This document shows, in pieces, positions 1 to 8,213 of a DNA stretch of 64,000 bases. The number at the start of each line of letters is the position of its first letter. The stretch's first letter is position 1. The notes beneath the pieces are model-generated. The model was not told the DNA's origin and searched no databases. It saw only the letters and a list, made by a program, of their open reading frames with translations. Source of the stretch: Anaerolineales bacterium (GTDB lineage Bacteria; Chloroflexota; Anaerolineae; Anaerolineales; Villigracilaceae); the NCBI GenBank assembly GCA_023382595.1, contig JAHDWB010000002.1, positions 310,001-374,000 on the forward strand, in the 5' to 3' direction. A program made the position numbers and the translations under genes.

Positions 1-1
1 T

Positions 2-1207
2 CAAGTGATGGCAACCACCCATTGGACATGGGAATCCAAAGAGTTCAACGTCCCCTGGCGTGACGAACCCGTCACCATCGGCAAAGCCAACCAGATCAAT
101 AACTTCTGCATCAGCGCGCAGGGCAACCAAAAGAAGTGCATGACCTGCCATGTCGGCTACGGCTGGGAGGAATTTGAAGAGTACGATTTCAGCGCGCAGG
201 AAAACGTGGACTGCCTCGCCTGCCATGCTGACATGGGCGTATATCTCAAAGGCGAATATGGCGACCCTGCCGAAGGCGTTGACCTGCTCGCCGCGGCACG
301 CTCCGTCCGCGCACCCACCCGCGACAACTGCGGCACCTGTCACTTCGACGGCGGCGGCGGCAACGGCGTCAAACACGGCGACCTCGACGAAAGCCTGTAC
401 TTTCCCAACGAAGCGCTCGACGTCCACATGGGCGGTGAACACAATATGGTCTGCACCGACTGCCATTGGACAAAAGACCACCAGATCCTCGGGCGCCTGC
501 TGACCGACAACTACACCATCCCCGATGAAGAGCAAGTCTCATGCGAACAATGCCATGTGAACCTACAGCACGGCGATGAACGCATCGACACGCATCTCGC
601 CGCGGTTGCCTGCCAAACCTGCCACATCCCCGCGCTCGCGCTCGAAGACCCGACCAAGATCGCATGGGACTGGTCGCAGGCAGGTCAGGAAGGACGCGAA
701 GACGACCATTTCACCTACCTCAAGATCAAGGGCGAATTCACCTATGACAAAAACTTCGCCCCAACCTATCTTTGGTACAACGGGAATAACGAATACCGTT
801 ACCTGCTCGGCGATCCCATCAACACGGACGGCATCACCTATATGAACAAACCGGCGGGCAGCATCCAAGACTCGACCGCAAAGATCTACCCGTTCAAACT
901 GCACATCGCCAAACAACCCTACGACATCATCTACAACTACCTGCTCGCTCCCATCACCGCCGGTGAGGACGGCTTCTGGACCACCTTCGACTGGAACAGC
1001 GGCTTCCAACTTGCCGAAGAACGCATGGGTTTGCCATACAGCGGTCAATACGGCTTCGCAGAAACCTACATGTACTGGCCCACCACCCACATGGTACAGA
1101 CTTCCGACAAGGCTCTGCAATGCGATTCCTGCCACGGTGAGAACGGACGGCTGGACTGGCTGGCGCTCGGCTACTCCGGCGATCCCATCAAATGGGGCGG
1201 GAGATAA
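2..1207 (+). CDS. Octaheme c-type cytochrome of the tetrathionate reductase (OTR) family, 5' partial
   Basis: The reading frame is open to the first base, so the start and the signal peptide lie outside the window. Seven CxxCH haem c sites are visible (CMTCH, CLACH, CGTCH, CTDCH, CEQCH, CQTCH, CDSCH). The family normally has eight, and the missing first one would lie just upstream of the conserved VMATTHWTW stretch seen at the start. OTR-family proteins are periplasmic or extracytoplasmic reductases acting on tetrathionate and, in vitro, on nitrite or hydroxylamine; the substrate cannot be read from sequence. The next gene starts 4 nt downstream and encodes a multihaem/cytochrome b561 fusion, a plausible quinol-side electron partner. 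Sulfur transporters follow, which favours a sulfur oxyanion substrate. Confidence 0.85.
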   Translation, partial: QVMATTHWTWESKEFNVPWRDEPVTIGKANQINNFCISAQGNQKKCMTCHVGYGWEEFEEYDFSAQENVDCLACHADMGVYLKGEYGDPAEGVDLLAAARSVRAPTRDNCGTCHFDGGGGNGVKHGDLDESLYFPNEALDVHMGGEHNMVCTDCHWTKDHQILGRLLTDNYTIPDEEQVSCEQCHVNLQHGDERIDTHLAAVACQTCHIPALALEDPTKIAWDWSQAGQEGREDDHFTYLKIKGEFTYDKNFAPTYLWYNGNNEYRYLLGDPINTDGITYMNKPAGSIQDSTAKIYPFKLHIAKQPYDIIYNYLLAPITAGEDGFWTTFDWNSGFQLAEERMGLPYSGQYGFAETYMYWPTTHMVQTSDKALQCDSCHGENGRLDWLALGYSGDPIKWGGR

Positions 1208-1211
1208 AACC

Positions 1212-3902
1212 ATGAAACGATACACCCTCTTTGCAGCCATTGGACTTCTGCTCATCATTTCCGCCATCGGGATCGGAACGGCTCTTGCCGCGCCTGAACC
1301 TGCTCCGGCAGCCCAGGCATCCGCCCTGCACCCGGACTTCAAACTGCTGGACGCTGACGGTGCGAACGTACTCGAAAGCGGAAACCCCGTCTCGACCATG
1401 CAAACCTGCGGACAGTGCCACGATACGGAATTCATCGCCGCGCACGCTTTCCACTCCGACCTTGGTTTGAGCGATTACAACCCCGGCAGTTACACCTTCA
1501 ACACCAGCAATGGACTGTTCGGCAAATGGGATCCGCTCACCTACCGCTATCTCTCCCCCGTCACGGACGAGAACCTAGACCTCGGCACTCCCGAATGGTT
1601 GATGCTGAACGGCGCGCGGGTTGTCGGCGGCGGACCCGCCACAACATCCAGGATCGGCGAAGTGTTGACGGATCTTTCCGCGCACGCATCCAACCCCGAA
1701 GCATCCATTCTCAACAAAGATGGAAGCATCTCCGCATGGGATTGGGAAAAGTCCGGCACGCTGGAAATGAACTGTTTCCTGTGCCATCTTGAAAGTCCGA
1801 ACAATGAAGCGCGCGTGAAAGAAATTCAGGCAGGCAATTTTGGCAATGCCAACACCGCCACCCTGCTCGGATCGAACCTCGTCACGTCAAGCGGCGAAGG
1901 CTGGACGTGGAATGCAAACGCGTTCAATGAATTGGGCGAAGTCAAAAGCGAAACCTTGCGCATTCAGGATCCCACGAATTCGAATTGTGCGGCATGCCAC
2001 GGCGAGATCCACTCCGGCGACACTCCGCTGACAGTCAACGCCTGCGACCTCGACTTTCCGCAGACCGCCACAACAGGACAGGTCGTCTCTGCGCAGCGCA
2101 TCAACCAATCGGGCATCAACCTGTCAGGAAAAAATGACATCACCCGCTCGTGGGACATCCACGCGCAACGTCAGTTGAAATGCACCGATTGTCATTACTC
2201 GCTCAACAACCCTGCGCATGCCAGCGAAGCCCGCGGCGCAAATCCCAGCCACCTGCTCTATGATCCGCGTTCGCTCGACATCGGCGAATATCTCCAACGC
2301 CCCGACCACAATTTCGCGCGCGGGCAGAGCGCGCAGTTCACCGTCGCGCCTGAATACAAAGGCACCATGCGTCGCTGCGAGAACTGTCACGACGCAAACG
2401 AAGGTCACGCAAGTTGGCTGCCCTACATCGACACACACATGACGGTCGTCGCCTGCGAAACCTGCCACATTCCACAAATGTACGCGCCCGCCATCCAGAC
2501 ATACGACTGGACCGTGGTCACACCGGACAGCGCAGCCGTTGAAACCTGCCGCGGCGTGGACGGCGACCCGCAGGCGATCACCTCGCTGGTCACAGGCTAC
2601 CAACCCGTCCTGCTCAACCGCACCAACATCGACGGCGAGACATTGCTCGCGCCGTACAACCTGATCACATCCTTCTATTGGGTCTATGACGACACCAACG
2701 GGAACAAACGCCCGCTTCGCCTTCTGGACCTTGAGGCTGTGTACCTCGAAAACGGCAGATACACCGCCGACATCGTCTCCGCGTTCGACGCGAACGGCGA
2801 CGGCGAACTCGACAAGACGGAACTGGTGATCGACTCTCCTGAAAAGGAAAGTCTCGTCAAAAACAAGATCGTCGTGCGCGGACTTGCCAATCCGCGCATC
2901 GAAGGCGTCACACAGCCGTACAGCATCAACCACAATGTGGCGCAGGGCAGGGACGCGGTCAACGATTGCAAAGCCTGTCACAACGCCGACTCGCGCATCT
3001 CCCAGCCCATCAAACTCGCGGATTACGCCCCCGTCACCCCGCAATTTGACATCGGCAACAACGTCAACGGCTCAGGTGAATTCATCATCGCAGAGGACGG
3101 CGCGCTGTACTACCAACCCAAGCCCGAAAATGACAATATGTACGTCTTCGGCTCCAGCCGTGTCAGTTGGATCGACTGGCTCGGCGCGTTGATGTTCGTC
3201 GGTTCGCTGTTGGGCGTGTTCGGTCACGGGACGATGCGTTATCTCGCGTCGCGGAAACAGGCAAAAGGTCCAGCAAGAACCGAGCGCATTTATATGTACG
3301 AGCCGTATCGCCGCTTCTGGCACTGGCTCCAGACTACGACCATCCTCATCCTGTTATTCACAGGCTTGATCATTCACCGACCCGACCTGTTCGGCGCGTT
3401 CTCGTTCAGCGGCATGGTGACGGTTCACAATGTAATGGCTGTACTGCTTGGGATCAATGCCGCGTTGGCATTGTTCTATCACATTGCGACCGACCGCCTG
3501 AAGGAATTCATCCCACGCCCCTACGGCTTCTTCGATGATGCGATCTTGCAGGCGAAGTATTACATCAACGGCATCTTCAAGAGCGAGCCGCATCCGTTCG
3601 AGAAGCGCCCTGACAGCCGCATGAACCCGATCCAAAAGACAACCTACTTCATGATCCTGAACGTGCTACTGCCGCTGCAAGGGCTGACCGGCATCCTGAT
3701 GTGGGGCGTGCAAAAATTCCCCGCCGCCGCCGATCTGTTCGGCGGACTGCCCATCCTTGCGCCCTTCCATTCGTTGATAGCATGGATGTTCGCCACGTTC
3801 ATTCTCGTCCATGTATATATGACGACCACAGGCGCAACTCCCGTCGAAGCCATGCGCGCCATGGTCACAGGCTGGGAGGAAGTGGAAGTACATGAAAGCT
3901 AA
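1212..3902 (+). CDS. Heptaheme cytochrome c fused to a cytochrome b561-type membrane domain
   Basis: The 896-residue protein starts at the ATG 4 nt after the upstream stop; the open frame further upstream is a shadow of the octaheme gene. It begins with a hydrophobic signal segment (MKRYTLFAAIGLLLIISAIG). Seven CxxCH motifs follow (CGQCH, CFLCH, CAACH, CTDCH, CENCH, CETCH, CKACH), and the DTHMTVVACETCHIP stretch resembles DTHLAAVACQTCHIP in the preceding cytochrome. From about residue 650 come five hydrophobic segments with histidines typical of cytochrome b561/formate dehydrogenase gamma subunits (RFWHW, LIIHRP, TVHNVM, FYHIA, ILVHVY). One polypeptide could thus pass electrons between membrane quinone and exported haems. 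The fusion, and a strongly polar segment with an EF-hand-like DANGDGELDKTE around residue 535, are unusual. Direction of electron flow is unknown. Confidence 0.85.
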   Translation: MKRYTLFAAIGLLLIISAIGIGTALAAPEPAPAAQASALHPDFKLLDADGANVLESGNPVSTMQTCGQCHDTEFIAAHAFHSDLGLSDYNPGSYTFNTSNGLFGKWDPLTYRYLSPVTDENLDLGTPEWLMLNGARVVGGGPATTSRIGEVLTDLSAHASNPEASILNKDGSISAWDWEKSGTLEMNCFLCHLESPNNEARVKEIQAGNFGNANTATLLGSNLVTSSGEGWTWNANAFNELGEVKSETLRIQDPTNSNCAACHGEIHSGDTPLTVNACDLDFPQTATTGQVVSAQRINQSGINLSGKNDITRSWDIHAQRQLKCTDCHYSLNNPAHASEARGANPSHLLYDPRSLDIGEYLQRPDHNFARGQSAQFTVAPEYKGTMRRCENCHDANEGHASWLPYIDTHMTVVACETCHIPQMYAPAIQTYDWTVVTPDSAAVETCRGVDGDPQAITSLVTGYQPVLLNRTNIDGETLLAPYNLITSFYWVYDDTNGNKRPLRLLDLEAVYLENGRYTADIVSAFDANGDGELDKTELVIDSPEKESLVKNKIVVRGLANPRIEGVTQPYSINHNVAQGRDAVNDCKACHNADSRISQPIKLADYAPVTPQFDIGNNVNGSGEFIIAEDGALYYQPKPENDNMYVFGSSRVSWIDWLGALMFVGSLLGVFGHGTMRYLASRKQAKGPARTERIYMYEPYRRFWHWLQTTTILILLFTGLIIHRPDLFGAFSFSGMVTVHNVMAVLLGINAALALFYHIATDRLKEFIPRPYGFFDDAILQAKYYINGIFKSEPHPFEKRPDSRMNPIQKTTYFMILNVLLPLQGLTGILMWGVQKFPAAADLFGGLPILAPFHSLIAWMFATFILVHVYMTTTGATPVEAMRAMVTGWEEVEVHES

Positions 3903-3910
3903 CAGTTCCG

Positions 3911-3997
3911 TCATTGCGAGCGAGCGAAGCAATCCCCAACTCGGTAACGGAGATTGCTTCGGGATTTCGACGCTTCGCGGCTCAACTCTCGCAATGG
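3911..3997. repeat. REP-like nested palindrome
   Basis: Outer arms CATTGCGAG (3912-3920) and CTCGCAATG (3988-3996) enclose inner arms CGAAGCAATC (3925-3934) and GATTGCTTCG (3952-3961). A half copy occurs at 39712-39735. It lies between the cytochrome operon and the first YeeE/YedE gene and could fold in RNA as an mRNA-stabilising or attenuating structure. No U tract follows it. Confidence 0.7.
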
Positions 3998-4019
3998 CGA
4001 AAAAGCAAAGGAGTATCAA

Positions 4020-4565
4020 ATGACCGCTCAAACCAGAAAATCAATTTTCAACCGCCCTGAAAAGCCGTATGTGCATCCGTACTTTGGCGGTGTCGTGCTG
4101 GGAATCGTCCTGTTCCTTGCATTCTTTCTCACCGGCAACGGACTCGGTTCCTCCGGCGCGACCAGCCGCATCGATGCGCTGATCGTAGACGCCATCTCGC
4201 CCTCGCATGTGGATAACAACACATACCTATTGAAAATGGCGGGCGGGGATAAAAATCCGCTGGACGATTGGATCGTGCCTGTCTTCTTCGGAGCCTTGCT
4301 CGGCGGCTTTACGTCGGGTTTGTTCAACGGGCGCTTGAAGTTCATGACCACACGCGGACCGCAGATCTCCGACCGCACCCGCTGGACGATGGCATTTCTC
4401 GGCGGCGTACTCTTCCTTTACGGCGCGCGCCTGGCGCGTGGATGCACCTCGGGACAGGCGCTTTCGGGCGGCGCGACCTTATCCGCCGGCTCATGGCTGA
4501 TCATGTTCGCCATTTTCGGCGGCGCCTATGGATTGGCGTATTTCGTAAGGAAATTGTGGAATTGA
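4020..4565 (+). CDS. YeeE/YedE (TsuA-like) sulfur transporter, half-size subunit
   Basis: This 181-residue membrane protein starts at the ATG 9 nt after an AAAGGAG ribosome site at about 4006-4012. It has about four hydrophobic helices and the family signature GCTSGQALSGG near residue 142. In thiosulfate transporters of the TsuA type, a conserved cysteine in such a motif contacts the substrate. TsuA has two such halves; here they are two genes, with the second starting at 4720. The extended loop around residues 55-80 (VDNNTYLLKMAGGDKNPLDD) is commonly seen in the half-size forms. Context with a tetrathionate-reductase-family cytochrome suggests uptake or export of thiosulfate or another sulfur species, by inference only. 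Confidence 0.82.
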   Translation: MTAQTRKSIFNRPEKPYVHPYFGGVVLGIVLFLAFFLTGNGLGSSGATSRIDALIVDAISPSHVDNNTYLLKMAGGDKNPLDDWIVPVFFGALLGGFTSGLFNGRLKFMTTRGPQISDRTRWTMAFLGGVLFLYGARLARGCTSGQALSGGATLSAGSWLIMFAIFGGAYGLAYFVRKLWN

Positions 4566-4576
4566 TGCAAACCCGC

Positions 4577-4699
4577 TGGTTGAGTAAGGTGAGCGTTCTT
4601 CTCACCTGTATCGAAACCAGCAATTTGAGATGAACAGTAAATTACTGAATGTGGTCTCGATACGCCCCGCCGCAAGCATGCGGGACTACTCGACCACCA
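4577..4699. repeat. Two adjacent imperfect REP-like hairpins
   Basis: The first unit has perfect arms AGGTGAG (4587-4593) and CTCACCT (4601-4607), inside flanks that begin TGGTTGAG and end TCGAAACCA. The second begins TGGTCTCGATACG, contains a CCCGC/GCGGG hairpin and ends ACTCGACCACCA. Both resemble intergenic palindromic repeats scattered in related genomes. They separate the two transporter halves and could adjust their relative expression. Confidence 0.45.
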
Positions 4700-4719
4700 T
4701 CTGAAACAGGAGACTTATC

Positions 4720-6018
4720 ATGAACTTCCCCCTCCCTGAATTTATCGTCGTCAGCGCTGCCAACCCGTGGACGTATGTGCTCTTCGGTGTGATTGGCTTT
4801 GCTTTCGGCTACGTGCTCGAAATGTCGGGCTTTGGAGACTCCCGGAAACTCGCCGCGCAGTTCTATTTCACCGAGCTGACCGTGCTCAAGGTCATGTTCA
4901 CCGCCATTGTCACAGCGATGGTGCTGCTCTTCGGCGCAGTCTCGCTCGGCATCCTTAATTTCAGCCAGGTGTGGGTCAACCCGACCTATCTTTGGTCGGG
5001 CATCCTCGGCGGGTTGATCATGGGCGTCGGTTTCATCATCGGCGGGTTCTGCCCGACCACGTCGCTCGCTTCCGCATCCACAGGCAAAATTGACGGCATG
5101 TTCTTCATGCTCGGCGGATTTGTCGGCGCGGCGCTCTTTGCCGAGACCGAACCGCTCTTCTCGAGCTGGTACAACAACGCCGGCTTCTACGGACGCCTGA
5201 CCCTCGACCAGGTCTTCCGCATTCCCGTCGGCGTGGTCGTCCTGTTGGTCGTACTGATGGCGCTCTTCATGTTCTGGGGCGCGGAGCAGCTCGAACGCAT
5301 CATCGGCAAGAAGGACATGAGCCGGGAGCCCAAACTCCGCATCGCCGGCGCGGGCGCTCTGGTCGCACTTGCCCTCGCGGTGATGTTCATCGGCGAACCT
5401 TCCTTCGAACAGCGCTACAACAAACTGACCTTCACACGCACCGAGACCATCATGGTCGAAGGGCAGGACCCCATCATCAACACCATCACCTACACGGCTG
5501 ACCAGATGCTCGCCAACCGGCTGGTCTTCGTCACGCCGGCCGAAGCCTTCAAGGCGAAATACAACCAGCAGGTCAAACCTGTTTATCTGGATGTGCGTTC
5601 CGAAGCGGATTACAACCTGTATCACATCGACGGCGCGGTCAACGTGCCGCTCGCGCGCATCGAGGAGGTTATTCCCGCGCTGTTGAGCGAGCCGCCCGAC
5701 AATACGATCTTCCTCGTGATGAGCAACGACGAGATCGCCGCAGTGCAGGCATGGAAGCTCCTGTCTGCGGATGGCGTGCCGAACGTGTACATCCTCGAAG
5801 GCGGAGTCAACAACTGGATCGCTTTCTTCGGCGTGGATGAACCGCTTCGCCCCAACCCGAATGCCGGCGACGACCAATTGGGCTATCTCTTCCCCGCGGC
5901 TTTGGGCAACCGCTACGAATCATGCTCGCCCGACCCGATCGCGTATGAACATCTGGAATTTGTCGAGAAGATCAAATTGCAGTTGAAACGTGATAAAAGT
6001 GGAGGCGGCTGCGGGTAA
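4720..6018 (+). CDS. YeeE/YedE transporter half fused to a rhodanese-like domain lacking the catalytic Cys
   Basis: The 432-residue protein starts at ATG 4720, after an AGGAGA ribosome site. Residues 1 to about 235 form several transmembrane helices with the conserved GGFCPTTSLASASTG motif of YeeE/YedE proteins, complementing the half encoded at 4020. Residues of about 270-370 form a rhodanese fold (VYLDVRSEADYNLYHIDGA, then YILEGGVNNW). The position of the rhodanese active-site cysteine loop reads LVMSNDEIAA, so the persulfide-carrying cysteine is missing. The domain may therefore bind or sense sulfur rather than transfer it. Cysteines remain in RYESCSPDP and in the C-terminal GGGCG tail. 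With a partner half and the haem proteins upstream it probably belongs to one sulfur-oxyanion system. Confidence 0.83.
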   Translation: MNFPLPEFIVVSAANPWTYVLFGVIGFAFGYVLEMSGFGDSRKLAAQFYFTELTVLKVMFTAIVTAMVLLFGAVSLGILNFSQVWVNPTYLWSGILGGLIMGVGFIIGGFCPTTSLASASTGKIDGMFFMLGGFVGAALFAETEPLFSSWYNNAGFYGRLTLDQVFRIPVGVVVLLVVLMALFMFWGAEQLERIIGKKDMSREPKLRIAGAGALVALALAVMFIGEPSFEQRYNKLTFTRTETIMVEGQDPIINTITYTADQMLANRLVFVTPAEAFKAKYNQQVKPVYLDVRSEADYNLYHIDGAVNVPLARIEEVIPALLSEPPDNTIFLVMSNDEIAAVQAWKLLSADGVPNVYILEGGVNNWIAFFGVDEPLRPNPNAGDDQLGYLFPAALGNRYESCSPDPIAYEHLEFVEKIKLQLKRDKSGGGCG

Positions 6019-6048
6019 AAAAACAACAACCGGCAACCAGTTATAAAG

Positions 6049-6085
6049 AAGGCTCCTGAGGCGCATTTCAGGAGCCTTATATTTT
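6049..6085 (+). terminator. Rho-independent terminator of the sulfur locus
   Basis: Perfect 11-bp arms AAGGCTCCTGA (6049-6059) and TCAGGAGCCTT (6068-6078) with an 8-nt loop, followed by ATATTTTC. It lies 31 nt after the rhodanese fusion stop and closes the operon. Confidence 0.85.
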
Positions 6086-6153
6086 CGACCCCGGCTTGCA
6101 AGTCGGAGTATACTTGCCGTGCACATCACAAAAGGAATGACAAGGAAAAAGCC

Positions 6154-6390
6154 ATGAACGATCTGGAAAAGCTCATCATGGAGGAGATCTCGACACTGGA
6201 CGAAATGCGTCTGATCGACGTGCTGGGCTTCATCCGCCTCATCAAAACGCAAAAGCGCACCAAACAACATAAATGGATCGAAGATTGGCTTGAGCAGTCG
6301 CGACGGTCGGTCCGCAGGAACAAGGCGGAACTGCGGCTGACCCCCGCCGACCTCGAACAGCAGGTACGCGCAAAACGCGAGGACGAATAG
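6154..6390 (+). CDS. Small conserved-looking helical protein, function unknown
   Basis: A 78-residue, highly charged, predicted all-helical protein (starts MNDLEKLIMEEISTLDE) with no membrane segment and no cysteine. An AAGGAA ribosome site lies upstream of the ATG. It resembles the short helical proteins that often sit beside toxin or regulatory genes (DUF2281-like in general character), but I cannot assign a family. It is 60 nt upstream of the cNMP-sensing kinase in the same direction, so co-transcription is possible. A good -10 hexamer, TATACT, is at 6109-6114. Confidence 0.6.
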   Translation: MNDLEKLIMEEISTLDEMRLIDVLGFIRLIKTQKRTKQHKWIEDWLEQSRRSVRRNKAELRLTPADLEQQVRAKREDE

Positions 6391-6450
6391 TCCAAATGGG
6401 TGAAAGACCGTTTTCGGAGCCACGGATAAAATCCGCTTTACAGGTACCCC

Positions 6451-7617
6451 ATGACCACCATCCGTACCCCCGCAAGGATCATCCCGCGCGCCTTCCCCGG
6501 CATCAAACCGGACGAGGTGCAGGAGATCATCATCAACAGCCAGATCAAGACCTACCCTGCCGATACGGTCCTGTGCAGGGAGGACGCTGTTGAGCATACT
6601 TTTTACATGATCCTCGAAGGGGATTTCGAGGTCACCAAGATCATCAATAATAACGAAAAACGCCTGCTGAAGACGCTCAAAGCAGGCGATTTCTTCGGCG
6701 AAATGGCGCTCATCCACAATGCGCCGCGCGCCGCCACCGTGCGCTCCCTGGGCAATGTGGTCGTGCTCGAACTGGATCGGGAAGGCTTTGACCGGGTGCT
6801 CAAGCGCAGCCCCAGCGTGGCAATGGCAATGGTCGGAGAGATCAGCAACCGGCTGAGACAGAACGATCAGCTCGCCATCGAAGACCTGCGCCTGCGCGCC
6901 TCCGAACTTGCGGATGCGTATCAGAAGCTCGCCGAACAGGACCTCGCCCGGCGTGAATTTCTGACGAACATCGCCCATGAACTGCGCACCCCGTTGATGG
7001 TCTCCAGCGGTTATCTGCACGCGCTCAAAAAGGGCATGCTCTCCGGCGAGCAGTTGAATGTGACCATCGAGACCATCAGCCGCAGCGTGGACCAGATCGT
7101 GAACCTGACCAACGACCTGCTCTTCCTGCAAGAGATGGAACTCGTGCTGCCCGATTTCCAACCGGTGAATATGACCACCGTCGTGGAGAATGTCATCAAG
7201 AAATATGATGCGCCCGCGCGGGCAAAAAACATCACGCTGAAGTTAAAAGGAAATACACGCCTTTCGGCGGTTCAGGGGGACGGTCCCACTCTCGAACGAG
7301 CCGTCACCGCGCTGGTGGATAACGCCATCAAGTTCAGCCACCCCAACAGCGAAGTGGAAATCCGGCTTTCGGAACAGGGCAACCACGTCATCGTCAGCGT
7401 GACAGACCGCGGCATCGGCATTGCGCCGGAGATCCGTCCGCGCATCTTTGACCGTTTCTTCCACCTCGAAAAAAGCGGCGACCAACTCTACAGCGGGCTG
7501 GGCATCGGGCTTTCGATCACGCGCCAGGTCATCCAGCAGCATCGCGGCACGCTGGACGTGGAAAGCGAACCCGGCAAAGGCAGCACCTTCACCATCTCCC
7601 TGCTCAAGTGGAAATAG
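6451..7617 (+). CDS. Soluble sensor histidine kinase with N-terminal cyclic-nucleotide-binding domain
   Basis: In this 388-residue protein the domains in order are a CRP-like cNMP-binding beta barrel (about residues 25-135, with FFGEMALIHNAPRAATV as the phosphate-binding cassette), a short coiled linker (about 140-165), a HisKA dimerisation domain with the phospho-acceptor His in AHELRTPL near residue 176, and a HATPase_c domain with N box VDNAIKF, G1 DRGIGIAP and G2 GLGIGLSI. No transmembrane helix is visible, so it senses a cytoplasmic signal. The RAATV cassette with arginine is compatible with cAMP or cGMP binding. No partner response regulator is adjacent, so it is an orphan kinase unless it acts with the regulator encoded at 21497. 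Confidence 0.9.
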   Translation: MTTIRTPARIIPRAFPGIKPDEVQEIIINSQIKTYPADTVLCREDAVEHTFYMILEGDFEVTKIINNNEKRLLKTLKAGDFFGEMALIHNAPRAATVRSLGNVVVLELDREGFDRVLKRSPSVAMAMVGEISNRLRQNDQLAIEDLRLRASELADAYQKLAEQDLARREFLTNIAHELRTPLMVSSGYLHALKKGMLSGEQLNVTIETISRSVDQIVNLTNDLLFLQEMELVLPDFQPVNMTTVVENVIKKYDAPARAKNITLKLKGNTRLSAVQGDGPTLERAVTALVDNAIKFSHPNSEVEIRLSEQGNHVIVSVTDRGIGIAPEIRPRIFDRFFHLEKSGDQLYSGLGIGLSITRQVIQQHRGTLDVESEPGKGSTFTISLLKWK

Positions 7618-7627
7618 CCCCGCGCCG

Positions 7628-8122
7628 CTACTCCCCGAACACGACCTTTATTTTTTCATCCTGATAGAACGAACGCGCAGAAAAGGGCGGATCGCCGCGC
7701 TTCATCGAATGGATCCTCTCCAGCAGGACCGGCAGATCCTCCACCACCGGAAGTTGAGCGAGCGCATCTTTCCGGACCCATTCCACGGATCCCTCCCGCG
7801 AAGGCTGGACCTCCCCCCGCATATTTTCCCCGCACACCACGAACAGACAGATGCCCACGTCCCCAACATCCACGATGACCGTGCCGCACAGCCACAAATC
7901 CGCTTCCACGCCCGCCTCCTCCAGCAGTTCCCGCCGCGCCGCGGACAGGACGCCCTCCCCGCGTTCCACATGACCGCCAAGTCCGTTGTATTTGCCCGCC
8001 CACAAACGCTTCGTTGGTGCGCCTTTTATCAGCAAATATTCGTCCCCGCGCCGCAAAAAAAGCGCTGTGCGCGGAATGAGCATGTATCTGTCGCGGGTGA
8101 TGCCTTGATCGGATTGTGGCAT
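7628..8122 (-). CDS. Nudix hydrolase
   Basis: A 164-residue protein read from ATG at 8122; a TTG nine codons upstream is in frame but less likely, since AGGAAC sits at ribosome-site distance from the ATG. The Nudix box is complete: GGHVERGEGVLSAARRELLE followed by EAG. The N-terminal part (IPRTALFLRRGDEYLLIKGA) is the usual first strand. Such enzymes, of the MutT/8-oxo-dGTPase type, cleave nucleoside diphosphates linked to another moiety; the exact substrate is not readable. The gene converges with the histidine kinase, the stops being about 10 nt apart. Confidence 0.85.
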   Translation of the reverse strand: MPQSDQGITRDRYMLIPRTALFLRRGDEYLLIKGAPTKRLWAGKYNGLGGHVERGEGVLSAARRELLEEAGVEADLWLCGTVIVDVGDVGICLFVVCGENMRGEVQPSREGSVEWVRKDALAQLPVVEDLPVLLERIHSMKRGDPPFSARSFYQDEKIKVVFGE

Positions 8123-8213
8123 GGGTGCTGTTCCTGTGTTTGTGCTCAAGTTGGGAATGAGGAAAGAAGAAAGATGAAAGAGATATGGGGGTGATTTTAC
8201 TGTATTTGCGGGG

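Noticed and set aside
963-1211. N-terminal extension of the haem-c/b561 gene to 963
   Set aside because: It overlaps the octaheme cytochrome in another frame, and the ATG at 1212 begins a proper signal peptide.
2124-3044. Long open frame on the minus strand opposite the haem-c/b561 gene
   Set aside because: Opposite a well-supported coding frame with CxxCH motifs; product is low-complexity and resembles no protein. Same verdict for 563-1435, 4642-5877, 16852-18645, 29303-30637 and, on the plus strand, 61109-62257.
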